The position numbers were made by a program, and so were the translations under genes. Source: CAWGMT01 sp963823675 (lineage in GTDB: Bacteria; Planctomycetota; Planctomycetia; Isosphaerales; Isosphaeraceae). From it: 64,000 bases of DNA. The stretch spans positions 310,001-374,000 of the forward strand of contig CAWGMT010000020.1 in NCBI GenBank assembly GCA_963823675.1. Direction: 5' to 3'. The notes below the pieces were generated by a model that worked only from the letters and a program-made list of their open reading frames with translations, had not been told where the DNA came from and did not search any database. Positions within the stretch are counted from its first letter, which is position 1; each line of letters starts with the position of its first letter. Below, in pieces: positions 1 through 8,412 of the stretch.

Positions 1-3000
1 GCAGCGGTCGAGTAGCACGCCGCGAAGCGCTTCGTGGTCGCGACGATCTGCGCTCGAGCGGGGTCGGCCGGATATGCGCTCGCCAAGACACTCGCCTCGC
101 GCGTTCCGGACGATCTCACCCCGGAGTTGACCTAGCATGGCATGAATGTCACTCGGGTGGAAGCCAGCAGCCTCGGCTGCGGCGACCCAGGCTCGGACGA
201 ATCGTCCCATCAGCAGCGGGCAGAAGTCGAGCAGCGCGAGGGCAGGAGCAACTCCCGGTACGGGATCCCCTCCGCGACCGACCCATGAATCGACCAGATC
301 CCGAGCCTCCTCGCAGGTGGGCTCCCATTCCACGAACGCCTCGCGAACAGCGGCTCGCCAGCCGTCTCCGCCCAAGGTCCAGCGGAACGGCTCGGGGGGG
401 TCGGCGTCGGAGATCCAGACTGGGAGGACTGCCGTCGCATGTGCCTCCGCGAATCGACGAGTTGCTTGCAACCCCCCCGGGGCAAGGATTGGTAGCCGGA
501 GCCAGCGGAGCAATGCCGCCACGGCTGAAGGATCTTCCTCGCCCAGCGATCGCAGGCCGTCGTGCCAGTCGACTGCCCACCAAGCACCGAGGCGGTGCCC
601 GCCGTAGGCGACCGCCGCTGCCCGCGGCGCCGTCGCTAGCGGCGGCAAGTTGACCACCCACCAATCATCGCGTTGGACGTTGTCCGCTACCCAGCGTCGA
701 GGGCGCAACCGATGCAGCCGACCGTCGCGATCCCACCAGATCACTTCGTGGCGTTCGTCGATCTCCAGGGTACCGTCCAGCTCCAAACGAGCCGAGCGCA
801 CCACAGCATTGCTGTCGGGACCGTCGCCGAGAATAACCCCCCGCAGTTGACCGCGATCCACCACCTCGCTCGCGAGACTCAACGCATCGACAGTTCGATT
901 TTTCCCCAGGGGCGGAACATCGGGGACGGCGTTGAACGGGCCTCGGCGAATCGTCAACCGGGCGCCTAGGCCAGTCAGGTTCCGAATTGGCCGAGGCCGA
1001 GCGCCGAGGCGGTCAACCCAAGTATCTCCTTCCATCACCGCCCACTCTTCCAGACCGACCTTCTGCGCGGCCCAGGACTCTGGCGGGAAGACTCGGATAG
1101 GAGCCGAGCGGGCGTCGTCGAGCAAGAGCTGGAACTCTGAGCCGAGGACCGTCCACACCTGCCCTCGGAAGATTGCGGCGCCGAGGGGGCGGACGCGGGG
1201 GACGTATTTGACCTGGGCGGTCTCGCCGTCGCGACGAAGTCCGAAGGTCCAGACCACGAGGTGCGGAGTCACGTCGGCGGGCAGGATGGCCGGACCGGCG
1301 AATGTCGTGCCCGGCGTCGCGGTTGATACAGGGACCGGGGCCATTCGACAGCGGGCATAGACAACCTGCACGTCAACACCGTGGCGGAGTGCTAGCCGGT
1401 AAGACGCGCCCAGCGGGAGGAGACCGCCCCATGCCCCTTCGACTCGAGCATCGATGTGTGCCCATTCCGGCGTTAGACGGACGGGTGTTACGACAGCCGG
1501 CGGCGTCCAGACAACCGCGTTGCCGGAACTTAAGCGGAGAGCGGCGACGTCCCGACCGGCCACCGTCTCAACTCTGTAGCGGCCCGTGGCCACTGCGCTC
1601 CAGGAGGCTCCGGGTGGATCTAGCGTCAAGTCGGAAGCGAACATCACGGCGTAATCGCGGGTAGGCTTCAGCCGGTCGTCAGATTTGAGACGACGGCCGG
1701 TCGGGAGTTCGAAAACCGCAACGCTCTCGTTTGGGTCGAAGCAGGTCACGATGACCGTCGCGGCCGCCTCACCCCCTTCGCGATCGACGAGTTCGGCCAC
1801 AACGCTGGGCGCGACGGACGGCAGACGGACCTCTGCAACCGTGGCATCGTACGAGCCGTCCTCCGCCCGTGAGATCCGGGCGACGCGCCGCCCACAGGCT
1901 GTTAGGTCGTACTCTGAGGCCACAAGCCCTGCCGTTGCGAGGTTTTTCAGGCGGCATGCGAAGTGAGGCGGTTCGGGCGGCGCCCAGCGGAGCTCTGGTT
2001 CGCTGAGGACCGCAGCGAAGCCTCCTTCGGCCGTGACTGGCGCGTCCCCTGAGCCCGCAGCGTCGCGGTCAGCGATTCCGGGAAGTTCGTCGACCCAATC
2101 CCGTAACACCCAGGGACTCTCCGCGAGGTGAAGGGCAACAGTCTCGGGAGGCAGGTTGCCGGCGCGCGAGTTTTTCAATGTCTCCCACATGCAGACAAAT
2201 CCCGGCGCACGCAGAGGACCGCCGGCGGCTAGGAGGTGACCGGTCGCGGTCTGGGCTGTTGCGCCGGTTAGCCATTGCCCGAGACGCAACCGGGCGTCGC
2301 GGATCGTGAATCCGAACTGGAGGAAGACGGTCAGGTAATAGCGCTGCGAGTCCAAGTCTTGGAGGACGTTCCGTAGTCCGAAGGTTTGGGCGGCCGACTC
2401 GATTGCCTGCTTGAATGCGTCGGTGGGATGACCACTGTAGTCGAAAAGCTCATAATCCACGCCGCTGCCGAACCGCCGGGTACCGGAATTGTCGCGGCGA
2501 ACGTGGGGCCAGAGCCTCCCTTCGGTTGCCTCGCGGCGCGCCGCCTCGGCAGCAAAGGTTAGCAATAACAGCCCCAGGCAGGCCTGGCGCGAATAGCGGG
2601 CACCGCTCGGCAGTGTCTCAAAGGTCCACGAGTTGCCGAGCCAGAGGCGGACTGTCCGAACGTCGAGCCCGGCAGCCCAGGTAGAAAGGTGTAGAAATTC
2701 GTCGGTCGAGAGACCAAGCTCGGCTATCGACCACGGACGTTCGAGGCCCCGCTCCTCGCGGCGATGGAGGAGGTCGGTCACCGCCCTTGCGATCGCGGCC
2801 GAGCCGGTGGCTGGGTCGAGCTTGGACGGGATTTGCTCCGGCGGTGTGTCGATTGGGGAGGGTGTGGATCTCGTCGTTGTCGTGTGACTGCGCAAGCTGC
2901 GTAACAGTCTGAATTCTGGTGATGAACAGTAGTCGATCATCAGTTGGCGCAATGACGGATCCGTTCTGCTTAGCTCTTCTGCCTCACCTCGAATCTGCCC

Positions 3001-3591
3001 GTCCTCTTGCTGGCCCATCTGATCCTCGGGATTATCCCGCCACGCGCTATGGGTGAACGCATGACGGCGCTCCAGCTCCCGGCGGATGGCTGCACGACGG
3101 CAAAGGAGTGATCTGCGTCGAACCGGGTCCCCGGCATGGCCCAAGGCTTTGACGCACTCGCGATCGAACGTCAGTAAGCCATAGACGGTCAAGGCGCGAG
3201 TGAGTGCAGTGAAGTTCAGTGCGGGTTCCTTTTCCTTTCCGCGGCGGTGCATACCGTCACGAAGATCCGCCAAGGAGTTGTCGAGAGCCTCGTCGGGGCG
3301 CCCTGCCCGGCCCAGTATCGGGATACCAGTAGGAGGATAAGTCAAGGAACCCTTGAGAGGTGGTCTATCCACGGTCGGCTCTTGCGAGGGAGGAGGCGGC
3401 TTGGCCTCTGTATTTCTCGTTGCCGCCTTAGGCTGAGTCGCAGGCGGAATTGCCGAACTCTTGTTAGACTTCACGGGGAGGAGAAGTGTTTCGCAAGAGC
3501 CGGGACGTCGTACGCGCATCTGATCTTGGCCACAGTAGCCGAGAAACTCGTACCAAATGCCGCCGCGTCGGAACATTCGACCGATTTTCAC
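1..3591 (-). CDS. Very large unrecognised protein, C-terminus cut by window edge
   Basis: One uninterrupted minus-strand frame runs from 3591 off the left edge, at least 1197 residues. It is easy to miss because its stop codon lies outside the window. I chose the GTG at 3591, with GAGGG eight bases upstream; an ATG at 3576 is the alternative. The N-terminus (MFRRGGIWYEFLGYCG) is followed by a Pro/Ser/Lys-rich stretch, Arg-rich helices, then a globular block around residues 350-500 containing YYLTVFLQFGF and SPWVLRDWVDELPG, then a long beta-rich part and a Trp-rich C-terminal region (DDWWVVNLPP, GAWWAVDWHDG). There is no signal peptide, membrane segment, Walker motif or nuclease motif that I can see. 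I do not recognise the family. Its size, cytoplasmic look and accessory surroundings would fit a defence-island protein, but that is inference only. Confidence 0.8.
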   Translation of the reverse strand, partial: MKIGRMFRRGGIWYEFLGYCGQDQMRVRRPGSCETLLLPVKSNKSSAIPPATQPKAATRNTEAKPPPPSQEPTVDRPPLKGSLTYPPTGIPILGRAGRPDEALDNSLADLRDGMHRRGKEKEPALNFTALTRALTVYGLLTFDRECVKALGHAGDPVRRRSLLCRRAAIRRELERRHAFTHSAWRDNPEDQMGQQEDGQIRGEAEELSRTDPSLRQLMIDYCSSPEFRLLRSLRSHTTTTRSTPSPIDTPPEQIPSKLDPATGSAAIARAVTDLLHRREERGLERPWSIAELGLSTDEFLHLSTWAAGLDVRTVRLWLGNSWTFETLPSGARYSRQACLGLLLLTFAAEAARREATEGRLWPHVRRDNSGTRRFGSGVDYELFDYSGHPTDAFKQAIESAAQTFGLRNVLQDLDSQRYYLTVFLQFGFTIRDARLRLGQWLTGATAQTATGHLLAAGGPLRAPGFVCMWETLKNSRAGNLPPETVALHLAESPWVLRDWVDELPGIADRDAAGSGDAPVTAEGGFAAVLSEPELRWAPPEPPHFACRLKNLATAGLVASEYDLTACGRRVARISRAEDGSYDATVAEVRLPSVAPSVVAELVDREGGEAAATVIVTCFDPNESVAVFELPTGRRLKSDDRLKPTRDYAVMFASDLTLDPPGASWSAVATGRYRVETVAGRDVAALRLSSGNAVVWTPPAVVTPVRLTPEWAHIDARVEGAWGGLLPLGASYRLALRHGVDVQVVYARCRMAPVPVSTATPGTTFAGPAILPADVTPHLVVWTFGLRRDGETAQVKYVPRVRPLGAAIFRGQVWTVLGSEFQLLLDDARSAPIRVFPPESWAAQKVGLEEWAVMEGDTWVDRLGARPRPIRNLTGLGARLTIRRGPFNAVPDVPPLGKNRTVDALSLASEVVDRGQLRGVILGDGPDSNAVVRSARLELDGTLEIDERHEVIWWDRDGRLHRLRPRRWVADNVQRDDWWVVNLPPLATAPRAAAVAYGGHRLGAWWAVDWHDGLRSLGEEDPSAVAALLRWLRLPILAPGGLQATRRFAEAHATAVLPVWISDADPPEPFRWTLGGDGWRAAVREAFVEWEPTCEEARDLVDSWVGRGGDPVPGVAPALALLDFCPLLMGRFVRAWVAAAEAAGFHPSDIHAMLGQLRGEIVRNARGECLGERISGRPRSSADRRDHEALRGVLLDRC

Positions 3592-3639
3592 GACAAGCGC
3601 CCTCGCTCATCTTTGCCGGAGTCGTGCTTCTGCTGACCC

Positions 3640-3902
3640 CTATGGAATTCCGATCAAGTCCGCAAAAGACAAAGCTACTTGACGGCCACCTTCGGAAATA
3701 ACTCTTTTCAAAATAACGACTTGGACGTTGAAGATAAAGCTCCCACTAGAATTTCATCCGGTTTGTCGATCCGCACGATCCGCCGCTGTTGTCTCGATGG
3801 CGCTGAACGCATTGCCCAGGTGTGCCATCCCGATTGCGTCTTTCCGCAGAAAAGGAGCAGTTTGGCCCTAAACACAACGAGTTCATCCTTCACAAGAGTC
3901 AC
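3640..3902 (-). pseudogene. Short ORF pair upstream of the large gene, possibly one frameshifted gene
   Basis: A minus-strand frame starting GTG at 3902 reads VTLVKDELVVFRAKLLLFC and stops near 3708. An overlapping frame then continues with protein-like sequence (SGSFIFNVQVVILKRV) to a TAG at 3640. Adding one A at the GAAATT around 3743 would join the two into about 87 residues. No family is recognised. The stretch is clearly more AT-rich than the flanks and lies just upstream of the large minus-strand gene, so it could be a small partner gene, a leader or chance open sequence. Confidence 0.25.
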
Positions 3903-4555
3903 CGAGAGATACCGGGATTTGGCTGCTTTTTCGTCGGCAGTCTTTTTGGCACTATCCTACGGGAGAGGTGGCACCGAGCGGGATTTCGGAGCGGTCTAGC
4001 GCACCCGTGGCGCCGGGCCATTGGCTCATCAACAAGTGAGGCCCAAGGGTCGTTTGACACGGTCACATTTCACTACGACGCCGGCCGTTCGTGTTGAATA
4101 CGAATTTGAAGCTTCAGCAAGCGAACGACCATTCCCAACGCGAACAGCGCCGTGGCCAGGTTCTTACTCGACGTGCTGACAGGCGACAAGGGACGCCCCT
4201 TCAACAAGGAGAAATGTATGTGAGCAAGCGCAACAGTCCCGCCTGACCCAGCATGTGAAATCGTCGATCCGTCGATGTGCCGGCGCGCGTGCGAACCAGC
4301 AGGGCGAGAACAGTCGCCGTGAGCGACCGGGACGTCCGGCCGACCCTCGACCGGGCGATCGTCTGGACAATTAGCCGAATCGTTTGTAACAAGCCAATCG
4401 TTGCCACACGGCCTGATCCAATACCGCCAGCGGTTCACCTGCGAGCTCGAGCTTCGACTGGGTGAACTGGTCATGCTGTCGTAGTCAACAGCGCAGCCTG
4501 CGCCGAGCGACTCGGCGGTGGCCCGGTCAGCGACGGCGGTCATCGCCCACCTTGT
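3903..4555. other. Intergenic stretch with no assigned gene
   Basis: This stretch lies between the large minus-strand gene and the QueE-like gene. Only short overlapping frames on both strands are present, none with protein-like composition or a recognised motif. It should hold the promoters of the divergent genes, but no clear -35/-10 pair or operator was identified. Confidence 0.4.
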
Positions 4556-5422
4556 GTGTGCCCAAGACCTGACCGGGCATGCACCGTCAGACCACGTACT
4601 GTGACACTGATCGCTTCCGCGCAAGAACGTGGTGCGCCGACAACCTTGTCGCAGGTGCAAGTGGCTCCCTCCCGACGCTCGAAACTGAATGTGAAGCCTC
4701 GCTCGGTTTCAACAGTGCGAATTGCGCAGGGGCCGAGCCCGAAATCCTTCGCGGTCGCGTTCGAGCCGCTCGAGAAGTTGGGCTGCGACTACCTCGCGCT
4801 CGGTGGAACGGTACCGCTCAAGAATTCGACCTTCGCCGGGTTCCCCTGCGTCTTCGTTCGGCCCACTGCCTGCTCGGCCCGCTGCGTCTGGTGCGATACG
4901 CCGCACGCGTTCAACGAGGGTGACTCGTTCTCGATCGACGAGGCGCTAGAGAAGGTGCTCTCCTTCGGCTGTGTGCTCGTCGAACTGACTGGAGGTGGGC
5001 CCCTACTCCAAGAGGAGGCGCTCGCGCTCATGACCCGTCGCGCCAATTCCGAGCTCACAGTCCTGCTCGAGACCAGCGGCACGGTGCCGATCGAGGGTGT
5101 TGACCCCCGCGCGTACATTATCATGGACTTGAAATGCCCTGACAGCGGTGAATGCGACAACAACCTCTGGGCGAACCTGGACTTATTGAAGCCGTCGGAT
5201 CAGATCAAGTTCGTCATCGCGTCGAAACGGGACTTTGACTGGACCGACGAGATTATCCGTTGTCGAAATCTCGACCGCCGACTTACCGTCCTGTTGAGCG
5301 CCGTCTTCGATTCAGTGACGCCGCACTATCTCGCCGACTGGCTGCTCGAATCAGGGCTCCAGGTGCAGCTTCAGTTGCAACTGCACAAGTACATATGGAA
5401 TCCGCAGGGGACGGGCGTCTGA
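4556..5422 (+). CDS. QueE-like radical SAM protein with degraded motifs
   Basis: The frame matches 7-carboxy-7-deazaguanine synthase, the radical SAM enzyme of the preQ0 pathway. Visible are the CxxxCxxC cluster motif (CSARCVWC, residues 106-113 of the longest frame), DTPHAFNEGD, a YIIMDLKCPDSGE block, DQIKFVIASKRDFDW and the family-typical end LQLQLHKYIW...GV. Two hallmarks are missing. The usual GGEP reads GGGP, and the N-terminal segment that should contain a QGEG signature is replaced by unrelated residues (ALGGTVPLKN). The frame is long for the family because its first part (GTG at 4556) has no counterpart; a family-length protein would start near residue 75, where there is no good start codon. 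It is either a decaying queE or a diverged paralogue. No queC, queD or tgt gene is nearby. Confidence 0.7.
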   Translation: MCPRPDRACTVRPRTVTLIASAQERGAPTTLSQVQVAPSRRSKLNVKPRSVSTVRIAQGPSPKSFAVAFEPLEKLGCDYLALGGTVPLKNSTFAGFPCVFVRPTACSARCVWCDTPHAFNEGDSFSIDEALEKVLSFGCVLVELTGGGPLLQEEALALMTRRANSELTVLLETSGTVPIEGVDPRAYIIMDLKCPDSGECDNNLWANLDLLKPSDQIKFVIASKRDFDWTDEIIRCRNLDRRLTVLLSAVFDSVTPHYLADWLLESGLQVQLQLQLHKYIWNPQGTGV

Positions 5423-5440
5423 GGATGGGAGGCTCACGGC

Positions 5441-5590
5441 AGTTGTCCTTTGTCCCTTGTCGTTCGTCCTCTGTCATTCGTCCCCTGTCCTTTGTCATTT
5501 TCCCGTCATCGGCTGTCAGTTGTCGGTTGTCGGTCGCCAGTTGCCAGCAGCAGGCTAGTTGTCGGTGGTCAGTGGTCAGTGGTTCGCTTC
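5441..5590 (+). repeat. Heptamer-type tandem repeat array downstream of the QueE-like gene
   Basis: The array is built of 7-base steps such as TTGTCCT, TTGTCCC, TCGTCCT and CTGTCAT, turning into TTGTCGG and GGTCAGT units. It begins about 18 bases after the stop codon at 5422. The TTGTCC strand is the coding strand of the upstream gene. Confidence 0.8.
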
Positions 5591-5719
5591 GCGGGTGTCA
5601 TGGGCCAGCAGAACGACCGGGGTCTCGGCCGGATGGGGTCAGTGAGCATATTGGGAACGTGCGATTTGAGCTCGTGGGCCAGCCGAGGCAACCATGGATT
5701 TCACGTGAATGCTCACCTA

Positions 5720-6067
5720 TCAAAGGCCCGTCTCGCTTATTACTTGAAAATCCGAAACATCCAGCAGGTGCCACCGTCGACCGATCCGATCAAGAGTGCC
5801 TCTGACGGAAACGCGTTGGCCTCGCAGATGCGCCTCGCCGGCCTGCTGATATTGCCTCGGGTTGAGGGTAATTTCCACGTTCGGCGGCGCGTCGGGCGTC
5901 TCAACGGCCAAAAGAACCGTCAGCGGACCGGCTTCTCCGTAAACCGGGTCCTTGGCGGCCATTCGAACGATTCTTCCCCGAAGCGAGCCATGGCGGGGCT
6001 TGTTACCCGCTCGCAATGCTCGCCCAATGGCGTCAATTTGCTCGAACGCGCGACCCTCAAATCGCAC
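5720..6067 (-). CDS. Hypothetical protein, possibly the C-terminal part of the HTH gene
   Basis: This frame codes for a compact protein-like sequence of 115 residues with alternating beta-strand character (LRGRIVRMAAKDP, LTVLLAVETPD, RVSVRGTLDRIGRRWHLL) ending DVSDFQVISETGL. No family is recognised; the strand pattern could suit a small OB-like barrel. Coding-like sequence in the same frame (VSISWSPTWPVDDISVHQ) continues upstream of the first ATG to about 6140, overlapping the tail of the helix-turn-helix gene, and no start codon opens it there. The simplest reading is one protein, HTH domain plus this domain, broken by a frameshift around 6130-6150. Confidence 0.5.
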   Translation of the reverse strand: MRFEGRAFEQIDAIGRALRAGNKPRHGSLRGRIVRMAAKDPVYGEAGPLTVLLAVETPDAPPNVEITLNPRQYQQAGEAHLRGQRVSVRGTLDRIGRRWHLLDVSDFQVISETGL

Positions 6068-6297
6068 GGATTGATGGACTGATATGTCGTCGACGGGCCA
6101 CGTGGGGCTCCATGAGATGCTGACTTCCCGACGTCTTCGCCCCTGCTCCCATCATCCTCACTGCGAACCCATTGGTCCACCTCGGAGCACGTGAAACGCA
6201 TGAGTCGTCTGACGCGATGGACGGGCAGCCCGCGGCATTCGACCCACCAGTACACGGAATCAGTGCTGACGCCGAGGTATTGAGCGATATCCAGCAC
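5920..6297 (-). CDS. Helix-turn-helix (excisionase/AlpA-like) DNA-binding protein, probably frameshifted
   Basis: The first 50 residues form the classic MerR/excisionase-type winged helix: LDIAQYLGVSTDSVYWWVE, then GLPVHRVRRLMRFTCSEVDQWVR. Proteins of this type bind DNA as small accessory regulators, often of integrases or toxin genes. The start is GTG at 6297, although open sequence continues upstream. After about residue 60 the frame turns into unlikely sequence while the neighbouring frame becomes protein-like, so only about 6120-6297 is credible coding sequence here. No integrase or toxin is recognisable beside it. Confidence 0.55.
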   Translation of the reverse strand: MLDIAQYLGVSTDSVYWWVECRGLPVHRVRRLMRFTCSEVDQWVRSEDDGSRGEDVGKSASHGAPRGPSTTYQSINPCDLRVARSSKLTPLGEHCERVTSPAMARFGEESFEWPPRTRFTEKPVR

Positions 6298-6458
6298 GCT
6301 TCGCGACCGGTCGTTTACAACAGACTGCTTTGCCTGGAGTAGCGGTCAAGAGCCTAAAATAGGGTTCATCCGGGGGAAGCGCTCGCCGAGTTGAAGAAAA
6401 CTGGACCCGCTGATTTCACCAGGAACGCAAAGCCCGGGGACATTCCGTCGTCCGGCCG

Positions 6459-6530
6459 CATACTCGGCACATACTCGGCACATTTTGACACCCGCGAAAG
6501 CGTGCCCACTATGCCCAGTATGCCGAGTAT
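6459..6530. repeat. Inverted repeat with doubled arms
   Basis: CATACTCGGCA occurs twice in tandem (6459-6480). Further on, ATGCCCAGTAT and TGCCGAGTAT (6511-6530) are near-perfect complements of those arms. ATACTCGGCA (6471-6480) pairs exactly with TGCCGAGTAT (6521-6530) across a 40-base spacer. It lies upstream of the minus-strand HTH gene and could be an operator pair or a hairpin. Confidence 0.55.
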
Positions 6531-7080
6531 GGGGAGGACACAGCGACGCTGGAAGGAACGGGTGCATTTCGTTCCTACGGCAGCCGGACACAAACGGCGG
6601 CTCCCTACCTGTCAGGACCTGTCATCACGACGAGGTTGGGGACGCTGCCCCGGAAGACAGCTCTCTCAGTCGTAAGATTCGCGCTAGCCATGGTTTAGAC
6701 GCAATCCCCACTTCCTTGCCCCTCGAGGGCGCGGCGGCCAGCTCCTTGGCCCGAGGCTCTTGACCGTGGGGCCAAAACAAAAAAAAGCAGCGGATTCGTC
6801 TCACTGGCTCTCACCTACTGCCACGCCCGGAGAAGATCGCGAAAGCAAGGAAACCGAGCTCGCCATTTCACCGAACCCTTCCCCGCAGCGGGTGTTGCGC
6901 CCTGAGGGCTGGGCGCTGCCTGGGCCGCTTGGGCGACCCGCAGATCCAGATTCACCGGGACGGATTGCCAATCCGTCCTGCAATCGCTCGGCCGCGGGTA
7001 TGTTTCCATCCGCCTGTTGCGCAGCGCCTGAGCGATTCCTGCCAGGCGCCGGACGAAGCGAACCCAATCGGGTGCGATCC
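6531..7080. other. Non-coding stretch before the tandem repeat
   Basis: Open frames occur on both strands here, but they extend into the tandem repeat that follows and have repeat-driven composition. I see no recognisable gene, RNA or terminator. A degenerate repeat unit (GCGAACCCAATC) is already present near 7058. Confidence 0.4.
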
Positions 7081-7470
7081 GCGGACCGAACCCATTGTCG
7101 GGCAAGCCCGCGGACCGAACCCAAGCCCCGGGGGCAAGTCTGCGGACCGAACCCAATCCCCGGAGGCAAGTCTGCCAATCGAACCCAAGCCAAGGCAATC
7201 CCGCGGACCGAACCCAAGCCCAGGGGCAATCCCGCGGACCGAACCCAAGCTCCGGGGGCAATCCCGCGGACCGAACCCATTGTCGGGCAATCCTGCCGAC
7301 CGAACCCAATGTCGGGCAGTCCCGCGGACCGAACCCAATCCAGGGGGCAATCCCCGCAGACCGAACCCAATCCAAGGCGATCTCGCGGACCGAACCGATT
7401 GTCGGTCGATCCTGCGGACCGAAGCCAATCCCAGGGGCAATCCTGCGGACCGAACCCAAGCAATGGAGTC
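7081..7470. repeat. 13-unit imperfect tandem repeat, units of 29 or 31-32 bp
   Basis: The core GCGGACCGAACCCA recurs at 7081, 7110, 7142, 7174, 7203, 7234, 7266, 7295, 7324, 7356, 7385, 7414 and 7445, with one to three changes in a few copies. Unit lengths are 29, 32, 32, 29, 31, 32, 29, 29, 32, 29, 29 and 31. The variable second half belongs to a small set of related forms: TTGTCGGGCAA types are 29 bp and AGCCC/ATCCC-GGGGGCAA types are 31-32 bp. Frames through it on both strands encode only Pro/Arg- or Gly-rich repeats and are not credible genes. Confidence 0.9.
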
Positions 7471-7664
7471 TTCCGCCGCACGATCTCTGCGCTGCGCCCG
7501 ATTCTTTTTTGGCCCAGGGAGACCGTCGGTCGCGCTCCGGTGCCGACCCATCGGGTGGCTGGAGGCCCGCCCCCCGACAGAGACTGCGGCCCCGCCGCGG
7601 AAGGCAGTTGAAGAACTGGACGCTCGTGGTTCGTGTTTCTCAATGGCCTTGCACGATTCGGGGA

Positions 7665-8150
7665 GGGCGAGCCTCCGTGCGAGCCGGTTGTTTGCACGGC
7701 TCGGACGGAGCCTCGCCCTGGCGCGGTGAAAAGCTGGTCTTGCCTTTTGATGGAGTCGATCCCCGTTTTGTCGCGCGCTTTCCCGCGCTTGCGATGGAAG
7801 GGGCAGGGAGCTGATGAAAGGTCGCCGCTTGGGGACTACTGCATTCGTCGCCTATTCGTTGCGCACCCTCGTGCGCGCCCCGATTTCGTTCCCCCCGTTG
7901 CGAAGGGGGGGCAGGGGGGGTGATCTTGGCACGACCAACGACAGGGCGTTCAAAGGGCCTTCTTCCGGCCGCCTTGTCGCGGCTCTGAGAAAGGGGAAAG
8001 CCGTTCACGATGTCCGAGGCGTGCACCCCACGCCCCCTGACCCCCCCTTCGCAAGGGGGGGAAATTGATGGGAACCTTGCCGCGCAACAAAATGAGCCGC
8101 ATCGCATGCGCTCGGCTTCGCTGGTCAAGTTCAACTTTTCACCGCGCCAG
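7665..8150. repeat. Nested palindromic repeats
   Basis: There are three inverted structures. Arms 7665-7686 and 7697-7718 form a 22-bp stem with two mismatches. Arms 7718-7733 and 8135-8150 are a perfect 16-bp inverted repeat about 400 bases apart. Inside these, a unit at 7891-7920 (CCCCCCGTTGCGAAGGGGGG) recurs inverted at 8033-8061, each copy being itself a hairpin. The intervening DNA has no convincing gene. This looks like a cluster of palindromic repeat units of the dispersed kind seen between bacterial genes. Confidence 0.75.
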
Positions 8151-8198
8151 CCTCGCCCGCCCAGGATCACGAACCCCCATCTAGCCACTGCCCACTGG

Positions 8199-8412
8199 CA
8201 AATGACAACCGACAACCGACAACCGACAAATGACAACCGACAACCGACAAATGACAACCGACAACCGACAACCGACAACCGACAACCGACAACCGACAAA
8301 TGACAACCGACAACCGACAACCGACAACCGACAACCGACAAATGACAACCGACAACCGACAACCGACAACCGACAAATGACAACGGACAACGGACAACGG
8401 ACAACGGACAAC
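8199..8412 (-). repeat. Heptamer tandem repeat array abutting the cutC stop codon
   Basis: About thirty consecutive 7-base units read CGACAAC or TGACAAC with occasional AAATGACAAC, plus CGGACAA at the right end, on the plus strand. On the cutC coding strand this reads GTTGTCC, GTTGTCG and TTTGTCG units and starts within two bases of the cutC stop. Confidence 0.9.

Noticed and set aside
5450..6082. 210-codon plus-strand frame
   Set aside because: It starts inside the heptamer array and then runs antisense to the more protein-like minus-strand frames.
7081..7470. CRISPR array
   Set aside because: The conserved core is only 14 bp, the variable halves are related to each other and of two fixed classes, and no cas gene is nearby.
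6760..7814. Long open frames on both strands through the tandem repeat (up to about 300 codons)
   Set aside because: Composition is driven by the repeat (Pro/Arg/Asn or Gly/Val/Ser), frames exist in several registers at once, and none has a domain or ribosome site.
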